NCBI GenBank assembly: GCA_046260155.1
Contig: JBJYXV010000001.1
Span: forward strand, 16,029 to 80,028
Direction of reading: 5' to 3'
Source: PFL25 sp046260155
GTDB lineage: Bacteria > Chloroflexota > Anaerolineae > Anaerolineales > UBA4823
DNA: 64,000 nt
Part shown: positions 1 through 8,110 of the stretch, in pieces
How positions within the stretch are numbered: position 1 is the first letter of the stretch
Layout: the number at the start of each line of letters is the position of its first letter
Translations under genes and position numbers: made by a program
The notes under the pieces: generated by a model
Database searches by the model: none
Told to the model about the DNA's origin: nothing
What the model saw: the letters and a program-made list of their open reading frames with translations, nothing else

Positions 1-575
1 TCTTCCCCGCGAATCTCGGTGATCTGACCGCGGCTGCGCATCAAGGTGAGTGAAAATGGTGGGTCGACGCGGGTGATGATGATCAAATGCAACCCTGGTG
101 GCTGGTACTCCACCAAATATTCAATCGCTTCGTGAATCCAATTCTTTTGAATCAGATGGTAATCGTCAAGGACCAGGAGAAAAGGTGAAGGCTTGCTTAC
201 CAGTTCATTGATTAACCCTGTTAACAGCATCTCCGCAGGTGGTAATTGCGGGGTTTCTATCTGATTCAACAGGGACTTTCCAATATTCGAGTGGATTTGT
301 TGAAGTGCTGCGATAAGGTAGCTGCAAAAACGCCGCGGGTCGTTATCGCTGGAATCAATCGAAATCCAGGAGACTGGAAGGTCCTGCCGGTGGATCCATT
401 CACTGACCAATGAAGTCTTTCCCGACCCTGCTTTGGCGGAGATGAGAATCAGGCGCTGTTGTCTCTGCAGTGACTGCTCAAGTTTTAACATTAAACGCGG
501 CCGAAGTATCAAGTTCGACCGCTGTGGGGGCATATTGAGTTTTGTTTTCAGGAGAGGTGTGCTGCTCCAATCCAT
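1..575 (-). CDS. MalT-like LuxR-family ATP-dependent transcriptional regulator, N-terminal part
   Basis: Partial gene running off the left edge; 191 codons are visible from an ATG at 575. The N-terminus has the signature of large MalT-type regulators: a short 'LLKTKLNMPP' lead, a Walker A AKAGSGKT at residues 47-54 and a Walker B LLVLDDYH near residue 136, followed by the 'RVDPPFSL..MRSRGQITEIRGE' strand typical of the STAND/NB-ARC ATPase. The missing C-terminal part should carry TPR-like repeats and a LuxR helix-turn-helix. In this family the ATPase acts as a ligand-gated switch; the ligand here is unknown. The Shine-Dalgarno is weak (ACCAGG directly before ATG), so the start is tentative. 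It is related in architecture to the complete regulator at 32212-34911. Confidence 0.85.
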   Translation of the reverse strand, partial: MDWSSTPLLKTKLNMPPQRSNLILRPRLMLKLEQSLQRQQRLILISAKAGSGKTSLVSEWIHRQDLPVSWISIDSSDNDPRRFCSYLIAALQQIHSNIGKSLLNQIETPQLPPAEMLLTGLINELVSKPSPFLLVLDDYHLIQKNWIHEAIEYLVEYQPPGLHLIIITRVDPPFSLTLMRSRGQITEIRGE

Positions 576-1132
576 CCTGGTAACCTTGAGTGAAATCTTC
601 CCTGGCTGGTTCAGTGTGCTGGATTAACCATCTTACCATGCTTTAGCGCCTGTAAATGTGCTACGCTGGGGGCAAAGTATTGGTACGATAATCCGGAGAA
701 GGGGAATCTTTCCAATATTTGTCATGACCAGCAATTGAAGAGTTCTCGGTAGGTGTGCTGCGTAATTTCGCCTTTCCGCAGTAGTGGGCGCATATACAAA
801 AAAGGATCAACAAAAACCTTCTGAACTGATCTTCGGGTGAATGTGGAGGTATAAATTTCCAAGATTGCTATCTTTTTGTCCCTGCAATGGATAATATATT
901 TAGAAAATTCTCTTGAAGGATCGATGTAGATGGCAGATCACAAAGCAATTTCCCGCATAAAATAGGGTGACCTGGATGGACTCGAAATTCATGCGGAGCG
1001 TTATCAGGCGCAGGCAGTACATGCATCCTACCTCCGAAACAGCGGGCTGCGATCAAAATGGGTTAATCCCTCGACATGAGGATAGTCAGCGTATCGATAA
1101 AAATGGGCATCCACTCAGCGTGATTAAAGGAT
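576..1132. other. Intergenic region without a recognisable gene
   Basis: No open frame in this stretch resembles a protein family I know, and I see no RNA gene. It separates the minus-strand regulator from the repeat array and presumably holds that regulator's promoter, but no convincing -35/-10 pair could be assigned. Confidence 0.5.
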
Positions 1133-1295
1133 GGGAATGGCATCCCCACAGGGGACGAACTCCGGTCTTATGGATTTAATTTCGTTCAGTGGTAATGGGA
1201 AATGAAAAGCCCCTGATAAATCAGGAGCTTATGCCCCCACGGGAATGGCATCCCCACAGGGGACGAACTCCGGTCTTATGGATTTAATTTCGTTC

Positions 1296-1395
1296 NNNNN
1301 NNNNNNNNNNNNNNNNNNNNNNNNNNNNNNNNNNNNNNNNNNNNNNNNNNNNNNNNNNNNNNNNNNNNNNNNNNNNNNNNNNNNNNNNNNNNNNN
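1296..1395. other. Assembly gap (100 N)
   Basis: A run of exactly 100 N lies inside the tandem repeat. This length is a conventional placeholder, so the true gap size is unknown; collapse of additional 108-bp units is the simplest reason the assembler broke here. Confidence 0.97.
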
Positions 1396-1461
1396 GGGAA
1401 TGGCATCCCCACAGGGGACGAACTCCGGTCTTATGGATTTAATTTCGTTCAGTGGTAATGG

Positions 1462-1493
1462 GAAATGAAAAGCCCCTGATAAATCAGGAGCTT
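1462..1493 (-). terminator. Rho-independent terminator of tRNA-Glu
   Basis: On the minus strand the tRNA 3' end is followed by the stem AAGCTCCTGA, loop TTTA, stem TCAGGGGCTT (one mismatch), then a T-rich tail TTTCATTT. Hairpin arms lie at 1470-1493. The same hairpin recurs in each intact 108-bp repeat unit. Confidence 0.75.
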
Positions 1494-1494
1494 A

Positions 1495-1567
1495 TGCCCC
1501 CACGGAGATTCGAACTCCGGTCTTAGCCTTGAAAGGGCTACGTCCTAGTCCCCTAGACGATGGGGGC
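1495..1567 (-). tRNA. tRNA-Glu (anticodon TTC)
   Basis: A 73-nt cloverleaf reads on the minus strand. The acceptor stem GCCCCCA pairs with TGGGGGC, with discriminator A. The anticodon stem is TAGCC/GGCTA around loop CTTTCAA, giving anticodon TTC. The T stem is CGGAG/CTCCG around TTCGAAT. CCA is not encoded. The gene decodes GAA/GAG and also supplies Glu-tRNA(Gln) precursor in organisms relying on GatCAB, which is present at 14699-18117. Its 3' end is the boundary of the tandem repeat described at 1133-1503. Confidence 0.95.
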
Positions 1568-1577
1568 AAGCTTCGGG

Positions 1578-1606
1578 ATTATACCCTCGCCACCTCAAAG
1601 GGTCAA
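1578..1606 (-). promoter_or_regulatory. Promoter of tRNA-Glu
   Basis: On the minus strand TTGACC (1601-1606) and TATAAT (1578-1583) are separated by exactly 17 bp and sit just upstream of the mature tRNA 5' end at 1567. This is a near-consensus housekeeping sigma promoter. Confidence 0.8.
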
Positions 1607-1667
1607 GGATTGCACGGAGTGAATACTTTTTGCGATCCTGATCTTCCCATTAATCGCTCAGCCATGG

Positions 1668-1698
1668 TATAATCTCACCCCGCGCCGCCTTGGGCGGC
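1668..1698 (+). promoter_or_regulatory. rplS -10 element and leader hairpin
   Basis: A consensus TATAAT is at 1668-1673 without a good -35. It is followed in the predicted leader by a GC-rich hairpin, GCCGCC-TTG-GGCGGC (1684-1698), then a TTTATATT stretch, about 30 bp before the rplS start. Ribosomal protein leaders of this sort can be autoregulatory, but function here is inference. Confidence 0.5.
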
Positions 1699-1730
1699 TT
1701 TATATTGTATAGAGAGTTGAGGTCAGCAAG

Positions 1731-2084
1731 ATGAGCGACGAATTACTGAGATCCGTTGAGGCTCCGGCAAATGAGGATTTGCCTCAAATAAAACCCGGTG
1801 ACACCGTCAGTGTATACATCCGTATTCAAGAGGGGAACAATGAACGCACCCAGGAGTTCCGCGGAACCGTGCTGCGCATACGTAAAGGCGGCAACAATGC
1901 GAATTTCACCGTGCGCCGGATTGCCAGCAATGGCATTGGTGTCGAGCGAACCTTCCTATTAAATTCTCCTCGCCTGGAGAAAGTGGTGATTCACCGGCGT
2001 TCACATGTGCGCCGTGCCAATTTGTACTTCCTGCGTGAACGTACTGGTAAACGAGCACGTTTGAAGCAGAAGTTTACCGAATAA
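1731..2084 (+). CDS. rplS: 50S ribosomal protein L19
   Basis: The 117-residue protein matches L19 in full: the conserved 'IKPGDTVSVYIRIQEGN..RTQEFRGTV' beta-barrel, the 'FTVRRIASNGIGVERTF' core and the basic C-terminus 'RRSHVRRANLYFLRERTGK.AR'. L19 sits at the 30S-50S interface of the ribosome and stabilises subunit association. The N-terminus carries about 18 extra residues ahead of the usual core. The gene has its own -10 and leader hairpin and is closed by a strong terminator, so it is probably monocistronic. Start ATG follows GAGTTGAGGTC. Confidence 0.97.
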   Translation: MSDELLRSVEAPANEDLPQIKPGDTVSVYIRIQEGNNERTQEFRGTVLRIRKGGNNANFTVRRIASNGIGVERTFLLNSPRLEKVVIHRRSHVRRANLYFLRERTGKRARLKQKFTE

Positions 2085-2105
2085 TTAACTCGTAAATTCT
2101 AAAGC

Positions 2106-2138
2106 AGGCGCAGCTATCTTCTAGCTGCGCCTTTTTAT
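2106..2138 (+). terminator. Rho-independent terminator after rplS
   Basis: Perfect 10-bp stem AGGCGCAGCT / AGCTGCGCCT (2106-2115 and 2123-2132) with a 7-nt loop, followed by TTTTATTTT. It begins about 20 bp after the rplS stop. Confidence 0.92.
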
Positions 2139-2183
2139 TTTCGCGAGTAGAATTATGTTCGTACTTTTTTCGATCAAGGAGTC

Positions 2184-2927
2184 ATGATGATCTATCCCGT
2201 GATCGGTGTCACCACCATGTGCAGGCAGAACGAGCAAGGGATGCAGCTGGTCTCAGTGGCTGAGGCTTATATCACGGCATTGACCCAGGCGGGAATCTGC
2301 CCGGTGTTGATCCCCAATCAGATATCAGAATCCGCTGTGGATGAGTTGTTGGTGCGCCTGGATGGAATCCTGTTTACCGGTGGTGGAGATATCGCGGCCG
2401 ATTTCTACCAGGATGAGCAAAATCCCATGATTAACGGGGTTGAGCGCGATCGCGACCGGATAGAATTGCACCTGCTTAAGAGGGCGGTGGAAGAAGGTAA
2501 GCCTTTCATGGGTATCTGCCGGGGTTTGCAGCTGGTCAATGTAGGCCTTGGGGGCAGCCTGTATGCGGATATTGCCGAGCAAGCACCCTGGGCAATCAAA
2601 CACGATTATTATCCTGAATGGAAGCGGGATTACCTGGCGCATTCAGTAGAGGTGCAGACTGATTCGCGTCTACATTCAATCCTGGGAGCGAAAACTGTTG
2701 AAGTGAACAGCCTGCACCACCAGGCTATCCGGCAAGTCGCCCCAGACCTGGTCCCCACTGCATTTGCATCAGATGGGATTGTGGAAGCGGTTGAACTGCA
2801 GCAGCATCCCTTTGGACTTGCGGTGCAGTGGCACCCAGAGTGGCTGACAGCTCACAGGCAGATGCGCAACCTGTTTTCAGCCTTTGCAGAAGCAACCATC
2901 ATTCAGCAGCAGCAGGCAACCAGGTAA
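2184..2927 (+). CDS. Gamma-glutamyl-gamma-aminobutyrate hydrolase family protein (class I glutamine amidotransferase-like, peptidase C26)
   Basis: The 247-residue protein has the class I amidotransferase triad: nucleophile Cys112 in GICRGLQL, His217 and Glu219 in VQWHPEW, plus the 'LFTGGGDI' oxyanion strand near residue 63. Family members such as PuuD hydrolyse gamma-glutamyl bonds, for example in the putrescine degradation pathway. No puu genes lie nearby, so the substrate is open. AAGGAG precedes the start; ATG at 2184 and ATG at 2187 are both possible. It is followed 9 bp later by murI, so the two are likely co-transcribed; both act on glutamate derivatives. Confidence 0.88.
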   Translation: MMIYPVIGVTTMCRQNEQGMQLVSVAEAYITALTQAGICPVLIPNQISESAVDELLVRLDGILFTGGGDIAADFYQDEQNPMINGVERDRDRIELHLLKRAVEEGKPFMGICRGLQLVNVGLGGSLYADIAEQAPWAIKHDYYPEWKRDYLAHSVEVQTDSRLHSILGAKTVEVNSLHHQAIRQVAPDLVPTAFASDGIVEAVELQQHPFGLAVQWHPEWLTAHRQMRNLFSAFAEATIIQQQQATR

Positions 2928-2936
2928 AAAAGCAGG

Positions 2937-3776
2937 ATGACGTACATCGATCCAGCTCGAGGGCCGATCGGAATTTTTGACTCCGGGGTGGGGGGGTTAT
3001 CGGTGGTGGCAGCAGTCCGGAACCTGCTGCCCAACGAGGATTTAATTTACCTGGCAGACCAGGATCATGTACCGTATGGTCCGCGCTCGTTGGACCAAGT
3101 GCGAAGTTTCTCTGAAGGTATTACCCGTTTATTCATAAAACAAAAAGTAAAGCTAATCGTGGTAGCCTGCAATACCGCCTCAGCAGCTGCCCTGCACTAC
3201 CTGCGGGAGATTTTCCCACAAGTACCATTTGTGGGCATGGAGCCCGCAGTCAAGCCGGCTGCTGAGACCACGCGCACCGGGGTGGTGGGGGTGCTGGCCA
3301 CTCCAGCCACATTCCAGGGTGAGCTGTATGCATCGGTGATCGAGCGTTTCGCTTCCGGTGTAAAGGTACTGCAGGATACCTGCCCCGGCCTGGTGATGGA
3401 GATCGACCAGGGTAATCTGGACACTCCCCTGGTTACCTTCATCCTGGAGCAGGCCTTGAAGCCCATGATGGAAGAAGGGATCGATACTGTCGTTTTAGGT
3501 TGCACGCATTTCCCTTTTGTGATTCCAGCCATTGAGACCATTGTAGGGCCGGGTGTGCGAGTGATTGATCCATCTCCTGCGATCGCCCGCCAGGTCCAAC
3601 GCCTGCTGGATGAGGGCGGCCTGCGCAATCCGGATTCGAGCCCTGGCCAGATAAATTACCTCACGACGGGTGATTCGAAACGCCTGGAGAACTTGCTTCC
3701 CCAGTTGGTTGGGCAAGCTGCTGATGTACAAGAGCTGGTCTGGGATCAGATGCGTCTGCGTGAATTGAGCGGGTGA
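2937..3776 (+). CDS. murI: Glutamate racemase
   Basis: The 279-residue protein interconverts L- and D-glutamate, the latter for peptidoglycan. It has the N-terminal 'IGIFDSGVGGLSV' motif, Cys78 in VACNTAS and Cys189 in LGCTHFPF, which are the two catalytic acid/base cysteines, and the 'PYGPRS' loop. Length is normal for the family. It ends with a TGA, showing that TGA functions as a stop in this genome. It lies 9 bp after the amidotransferase-like hydrolase. Confidence 0.96.
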   Translation: MTYIDPARGPIGIFDSGVGGLSVVAAVRNLLPNEDLIYLADQDHVPYGPRSLDQVRSFSEGITRLFIKQKVKLIVVACNTASAAALHYLREIFPQVPFVGMEPAVKPAAETTRTGVVGVLATPATFQGELYASVIERFASGVKVLQDTCPGLVMEIDQGNLDTPLVTFILEQALKPMMEEGIDTVVLGCTHFPFVIPAIETIVGPGVRVIDPSPAIARQVQRLLDEGGLRNPDSSPGQINYLTTGDSKRLENLLPQLVGQAADVQELVWDQMRLRELSG

Positions 3777-3857
3777 AATATTAAATTCGTGCAGTTCAGG
3801 AGAATTCCAATCCCCGCAAAGAGATAAACACGGTGGGACTTCGGTGTGATGTGAAAA

Positions 3858-4589
3858 TTAAGCGGGAAGATTGTATTTAATTTCTGTGATCTGCAGGTCC
3901 ACGTATGCAAAATCTCCCTCAGGCAGGTTCCAGACTGCTTTACCGTGCACGGGCAGATTCAAGCCTGCCAGGACCCCGTAGCGCTCAACCGGTGTCGACC
4001 AGGGATCGAGTGAAAAATCACCATCGATTTCGCGATAGCGCTCAGCTGTAAAATTGGTAAATTTCCCGGTCTCATCGAAGTGTACCAACCCCGAAACACT
4101 TTTCCCATGATCCGTGAAAGTTACCTGGGCGGAGTGATCATTCCTGCTTTCCCAGGTGATATTTTCATTTAAGAACGCACTGGGGAACCAAATCATTTCA
4201 CTGAGATAGCGCAGCATGGCACCTTGATCGAGTTTCTCGCCGCGCACATCAAATATCGTAAATAGGCCTGCCAGCTTCCCGAACATATGCCCTTTCCCAG
4301 ATTGGTATTTATCCTGGGCGCGCAGTAATGGTAAGCCAGCGAGCTTGAACTGCGCCTTCCAGAGAAAACCCGGAGGGTTGGTGGTATACCATTGCTCTGC
4401 GCTCATCGGCATCCATGGGCGGTCTGACCCCTGGCGAAACTTGCCGGTTTGCTTCAGGTATACCGTATCAATTCTGGGTTTCCCAACAATTGCCGTGTAA
4501 TTCAGGTAACGCTGCACCACTTCCGGCACATCCTGGAGCATCTCCAAGGTTACCAGGTGTTCAGTTCCAGGTCGATTGCTGTTCGCCAT
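3858..4589 (-). CDS. DUF6544/DUF6920-like protein of unknown function
   Basis: A 243-residue soluble protein with no signal peptide. The opening 'DVPEVVQRYLNYTAIVGKPRIDTVYLKQTGKFR' and the following 'MSAEQWYTTNPPGFLWKAQFKLAGLPLLRAQDKY..GKGHMFGKLAGLF' resemble an uncharacterised bacterial family found under DUF6544/DUF6920; this assignment is from memory of the pattern. It is the last gene of the minus-strand run starting at 14565, 129 bp after the FMN split-barrel gene. Function is unknown. Confidence 0.7.
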   Translation of the reverse strand: MANSNRPGTEHLVTLEMLQDVPEVVQRYLNYTAIVGKPRIDTVYLKQTGKFRQGSDRPWMPMSAEQWYTTNPPGFLWKAQFKLAGLPLLRAQDKYQSGKGHMFGKLAGLFTIFDVRGEKLDQGAMLRYLSEMIWFPSAFLNENITWESRNDHSAQVTFTDHGKSVSGLVHFDETGKFTNFTAERYREIDGDFSLDPWSTPVERYGVLAGLNLPVHGKAVWNLPEGDFAYVDLQITEIKYNLPA

Positions 4590-4718
4590 GACTTTCTTCC
4601 CTATACCCTATTTGTTAACTGACTCCTTACCCGGGGAGAGATTTCTTGCAAGCAGGTACAGGAGAGAGTAATTCGTTGGTGTTTGATCATTGATTTTATC
4701 TTCGCGCGATGAATCAAA

Positions 4719-5282
4719 TTAGCGCAACCACTCCAGGTCTAATGGCGGCCATTCATCCCCCTGGGCCGCCTGATCGGGCCAATGGTCTTTGCCACTCCAC
4801 TTTTCGATGCTGATAGCATAAACCGATGTGCGTTTGAGTTCTTTATCGGTAATCGGGCGGTAGTGCTCACCGGAGACCATACCGGGGAAATATTTTTCGA
4901 TTAACCCGTATAGGAATTTCCTCTTGTCAGCCTCATTTTCCACGATCCGGATTTTTCCGAAAGCAATGACTGATTGGTACTGCATACTGAATTCCAGGGC
5001 AAGATTAGATGGGAGCATTTTCCCAACTTTGCTGGCTTCAAAGCAGACTTCAGGGAAGCGTTCGGCATTGGAACGTGTATGCCCGGTGATGTTCGAATGG
5101 AAATAGATCTCGTGCTGCTCGGGGGAGTACCAGAACAAGGTGGATGTAAGGTATGGCTGGTTATCTGTGCGGGTGGCAATATGGCCGATCTGGGCTTCGT
5201 TTAAGAAGTCTACAATCCATTCTTCGTTGCGCGCGTACTTGGGGTGACGCATCTTATTAATGGTTGGTTGTGGATTAGGCAT
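4719..5282 (-). CDS. Pyridoxamine 5'-phosphate oxidase-family (FMN-binding split barrel) protein
   Basis: The 187-residue protein fits the split-barrel flavoprotein fold: 'FLNEAQIGHIATRTDNQPYLTSTLFWYSPEQHEIYFHSNITGHTRSN' at residues 28-75, then 'VCFEASKVG..LEFSMQYQSVIAFGKIRIVENEADKRKFLYGLIEKYFPG'. Relatives bind FMN, F420 or haem and are often annotated as nitroimidazole-resistance or general stress proteins; the cofactor cannot be settled from sequence alone. It starts 7 bp after the CYTH gene stop, so co-transcription is likely. Confidence 0.85.
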   Translation of the reverse strand: MPNPQPTINKMRHPKYARNEEWIVDFLNEAQIGHIATRTDNQPYLTSTLFWYSPEQHEIYFHSNITGHTRSNAERFPEVCFEASKVGKMLPSNLALEFSMQYQSVIAFGKIRIVENEADKRKFLYGLIEKYFPGMVSGEHYRPITDKELKRTSVYAISIEKWSGKDHWPDQAAQGDEWPPLDLEWLR

Positions 5283-5289
5283 AAGATCC

Positions 5290-5904
5290 TCATTGATCAG
5301 CGGGAATTACTCCCAGGTCTGAAGGAGTGATATTTTTATTTGCAAAATTGGTGAATGAAAGATCGCGAAAGGAAAGCCCAATTTTCCCCCTCAGCAGTTC
5401 GAAGAGGGAGGTGTAGCTCTCCGGGATGCGGGCTTCCCAGCTGAGACCTAATTTATCAGCAGCCTGGTGGATGGCAATGGTATCTGAACCTTCGATCTCG
5501 GTGAAATTACCATAGGGCATTTCATCGAGCGTGATCTGGAGATCATCCAGCCCATACGTGGTGCGGTACTTCTCATACATCATGCTGACCTGGTAGCCTA
5601 AGGTTTCCAGCAGCGATTGTGCCGATTGGAAATCACTGACTGTGAATTCGATTTCACGGCGGGCGTGGACACCATCGATCATTTCGCCAGGACCTTTGTA
5701 CGTCAGGCGGGATATTTTATCCTGGCGCAGGCGAAGCACCTGTGCGGTACGGGTTAATTCTCCATCCGGCAGGTCAAAACGCAGGTTGACTTCATGCAGC
5801 CGCGATTCGATCAGTTTTCCTCCCGAGGCTTCAATTCGATTTATAAATTTGGGCAGGTCTGCAAGGTAAAGTTTGATCTCCAGCTCTTGCTTGTTCTGTC
5901 CCAT
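5290..5904 (-). CDS. CYTH domain protein (class IV adenylate cyclase / triphosphatase-like)
   Basis: The 204-residue protein carries the signature ExExK at residues 7-11 (E7-L-E9-I-K11) and the alternating charged strands of the triphosphate tunnel fold, including 'LRLRQDKISRLTYKGP', 'RREIEFTV' and 'EMPYGNFTEIEG'. CYTH enzymes bind a triphosphate and metal and act as CyaB-type adenylate cyclases, thiamine triphosphatases or polyphosphatases; which one applies cannot be told here. It lies 10 bp downstream of the biotin carrier gene. Confidence 0.85.
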   Translation of the reverse strand: MGQNKQELEIKLYLADLPKFINRIEASGGKLIESRLHEVNLRFDLPDGELTRTAQVLRLRQDKISRLTYKGPGEMIDGVHARREIEFTVSDFQSAQSLLETLGYQVSMMYEKYRTTYGLDDLQITLDEMPYGNFTEIEGSDTIAIHQAADKLGLSWEARIPESYTSLFELLRGKIGLSFRDLSFTNFANKNITPSDLGVIPADQ

Positions 5905-5914
5905 ATACTCTCCT

Positions 5915-6412
5915 TCAGATTACACTCAACAAGGTATCCCTTTGTTCCACACTATCACCCGGTTTGACCTTCACCCGGCTGACTTTCCCCGGGCGGGGGG
6001 ATTTGAGCTGGTTCTGCATTTTCATCGATTCGAGCACCACGAGCACATCTCCCTTTTCAACCATTTGGCCATCGCTAACCGGGACTGTGACGACCAGGCC
6101 TGGCATCGGTGCTCGCAAGTGGAAATCGACGTCCTCCGGGGGGCCACCAGCCAGCGAACCGCGCAACCTTCTTTCTCGTTCGTCCTCCACCATCAGAACG
6201 TATTGTGAGCCGTGCAGCAGCACCTGCCAACCTTCATCACTCGTGTAAACGAGTGCCTCGAAGGATTTGTTATTTGCCAGCAAGGAATATACTGTCCGCT
6301 CGCTGACAGACTCGAAATCAATCGCGTAATCAACGCCATCTACGATCAGGTGGTGTTCGTCAATGATTTCAATCAGGATTTCTCGATCACCGCTGGTGGC
6401 TACGTAATTCAT
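5915..6412 (-). CDS. Biotin carboxyl carrier subunit of acyl-CoA carboxylase
   Basis: The 165-residue protein ends in a biotinyl domain with ESMKM at residues 128-132, where Lys131 is the biotin attachment site, and the usual 'APMPGLVVTV' and 'GKVSRVKVKPGDSV' flanks. The carrier shuttles carboxyl-biotin between the biotin carboxylase (next gene upstream) and the carboxyltransferase (8111-9661). I choose the ATG at 6412 because it overlaps the biotin carboxylase stop as ATGA, a translational-coupling arrangement; a start at 6442 would extend into that gene. The N-terminal 90 residues are less conserved. Confidence 0.92.
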   Translation of the reverse strand: MNYVATSGDREILIEIIDEHHLIVDGVDYAIDFESVSERTVYSLLANNKSFEALVYTSDEGWQVLLHGSQYVLMVEDERERRLRGSLAGGPPEDVDFHLRAPMPGLVVTVPVSDGQMVEKGDVLVVLESMKMQNQLKSPRPGKVSRVKVKPGDSVEQRDTLLSVI

Positions 6413-7923
6413 CGCTGCATCCTCTCCCAGCGTCCCACCCATTTCCAGTTGCTGGTATCCCGCTCATTGCGCTGGATGATCTGGGCTGCGCGCTGGGTCT
6501 GCTGATGGGCAACCAGGGTAGCAATGATGGCAGCCACTTCAGTTAAATCTTCCTTGGCTTCTTCGGCGGATTCCATCGAGAAGCGTTCCTCCACGAAGCG
6601 GGTATCATATTGCCCGGCCATGAAACTCGTTGAATACATCAAGCGCTGGTGAAATGGGATGTTAGTGCGGATTCCGATGATTTTAAACTCATCGAGGGCA
6701 CGCCGCATGCGCAAAAGTGCCTCACCTCGAGATTCGCCCCTTACGATCAATTTGGCGATAAGGGAATCGTAATAGGGCGAAATGCTGAAACCGGGGTAAA
6801 CACCGGTATCCAGGCGGACTCCAGGACCGGTGGGTTGGATCAAATGTGTGATGCGACCAGTGGAGGGGAGGTAGTTGTTATATGGATCTTCGGCGTTGAT
6901 GCGGCACTCGAAAGCCCATCCTGTTATCATGATGTCCGCTTGAGTATGGCGTAATTGCCGCCCACGAGCAACACGAATCTGCTCTTTGACGATGTCGAAA
7001 CCAGTTACCAATTCCGTGATGGGGTGTTCGACCTGTAAGCGAGTGTTCATTTCCAGGAAGTAGTAATTCTTGTCCTTATCCACCAGGAATTCGATTGTGC
7101 CGGCATTAACATAATCGACTGCCTGTGCTGCCCTGACGGCTACCGATCCCATTTGCTGGCGTAATTGATCATCATCGCCGATGAAGGGGGAAGGCGATTC
7201 TTCAAGCAGCTTCTGATGCCGGCGCTGGAGAGAACATTCCCGCTCACCCAGGTGAATCACGTTACCATGAGAATCAGCCATGATTTGGAATTCGATATGC
7301 CGGGCACCTTCAACCAGTTTTTCCAGGTAAACGTTGCCATCACCAAAAGAGGCTTCTGCTTCTTGTCGGGCAGCCTGGAGCAAACCGGGCATATCCTCGA
7401 TTTTATCTACTTCACGCATACCCTTGCCGCCCCCACCAGCAGTGGCTTTGATCAGCAGCGGAAAACCGAATTGCTCTGCCAGGGCTAATAATTCATCATC
7501 ACTCAGCGCTCCTTCGCCTTCTGTACCTGGCACGATGGGCACCCCACTGGCGATGACTTTAGATCTGGCGACACCTTTATCCCCCATGGCTGCGATAGAA
7601 GAAGGTTTAGGCCCAATAAATGCCAGTTTCTCGTCCAGGCAGGCTTGCGCGAAATCCGCTCGCTCAGCAAGGAAACCATAGCCAGGATGGATTGCACCAG
7701 ATTTACTCTTCTTAGCAATACTAATAATCTTATCGGCCCGCAGGTAAGAGTCCCGGGCTGCAGATGGTCCGAGATAATAAGCTTCATCCGCCAGCCGGAC
7801 GTGAAGTGCTTCACGGTCGGCTTCCGAAAAGACGGCTACCGTTCCTAAACCCAGCTCACGGCAGGCCCTGATGATGCGGACGGCGATCTCTCCCCGATTC
7901 GCGATTAGGACTTTATTAAACAT
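6409..7923 (-). CDS. accC: Biotin carboxylase subunit of acyl-CoA carboxylase
   Basis: The 504-residue protein has the three ATP-grasp parts in order: 'FNKVLIANRGEIAVRIIRACRELG' at the start, the glycine-rich 'KATAGGGGKGMR' loop, and 'FLEMNTRLQVEHPITELVTGFDIVKEQI' with the catalytic Glu, Asn and Arg. It carboxylates biotin with bicarbonate and ATP. A C-terminal extension of about 50 residues exceeds the 450 residues of E. coli AccC, as is common for propionyl-/acyl-CoA carboxylase alpha subunits. TGA stop overlaps the carrier gene start. Symbol accC is used in the family sense; the acyl-CoA substrate is probably propionyl- or acetyl-CoA. Confidence 0.95.
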   Translation of the reverse strand: MFNKVLIANRGEIAVRIIRACRELGLGTVAVFSEADREALHVRLADEAYYLGPSAARDSYLRADKIISIAKKSKSGAIHPGYGFLAERADFAQACLDEKLAFIGPKPSSIAAMGDKGVARSKVIASGVPIVPGTEGEGALSDDELLALAEQFGFPLLIKATAGGGGKGMREVDKIEDMPGLLQAARQEAEASFGDGNVYLEKLVEGARHIEFQIMADSHGNVIHLGERECSLQRRHQKLLEESPSPFIGDDDQLRQQMGSVAVRAAQAVDYVNAGTIEFLVDKDKNYYFLEMNTRLQVEHPITELVTGFDIVKEQIRVARGRQLRHTQADIMITGWAFECRINAEDPYNNYLPSTGRITHLIQPTGPGVRLDTGVYPGFSISPYYDSLIAKLIVRGESRGEALLRMRRALDEFKIIGIRTNIPFHQRLMYSTSFMAGQYDTRFVEERFSMESAEEAKEDLTEVAAIIATLVAHQQTQRAAQIIQRNERDTSNWKWVGRWERMQR

Positions 7924-8110
7924 AGCTTGGTCCTGTGTTAATCCTGTTCATAGAATTTACCCAATAAATAAGTATTATATTTCTACACTTACCTATATCA
8001 AATACGAGTTGGTCGTGCCAGTGATCATTGTAAGAAAATTAAATATATGCTGGTTGTATTCTGGAGTGTTTTCCTGTGGAAGAACAAATTCGCCAAGTCG
8101 GGTGAGAAAG

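Larger units (their letters stand above)
1133..1503. repeat. 108-bp direct tandem repeat abutting tRNA-Glu (three visible units, one broken by a gap)
   Basis: Units begin at 1133, 1241 and 1396, each with GGGAATGGCATCCCCACAGG. The first unit is exactly 108 bp; the second runs into the 100-N gap; the third ends at 1503, inside the 3' acceptor end of the tRNA-Glu gene. Each unit contains the tRNA 3' terminus (GCCCCCACG), the tRNA terminator hairpin, and 15 bp of tRNA T-arm and variable region (CGAACTCCGGTCTTA), with about 20 bp of unrelated sequence inserted between the tRNA pieces. The array is therefore a tandem copy of the 3' half of the tRNA gene plus its terminator. Copy number is unknown because the gap lies within it. 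Confidence 0.85.

Noticed and set aside
1245..1442. Short plus-strand frame across the N-run
   Set aside because: It consists of repeat sequence and N only; no family or RBS.
1133..1503. CRISPR-like array
   Set aside because: Units are 108 bp, perfectly tandem and contain no spacers; they are tRNA 3' and terminator copies.
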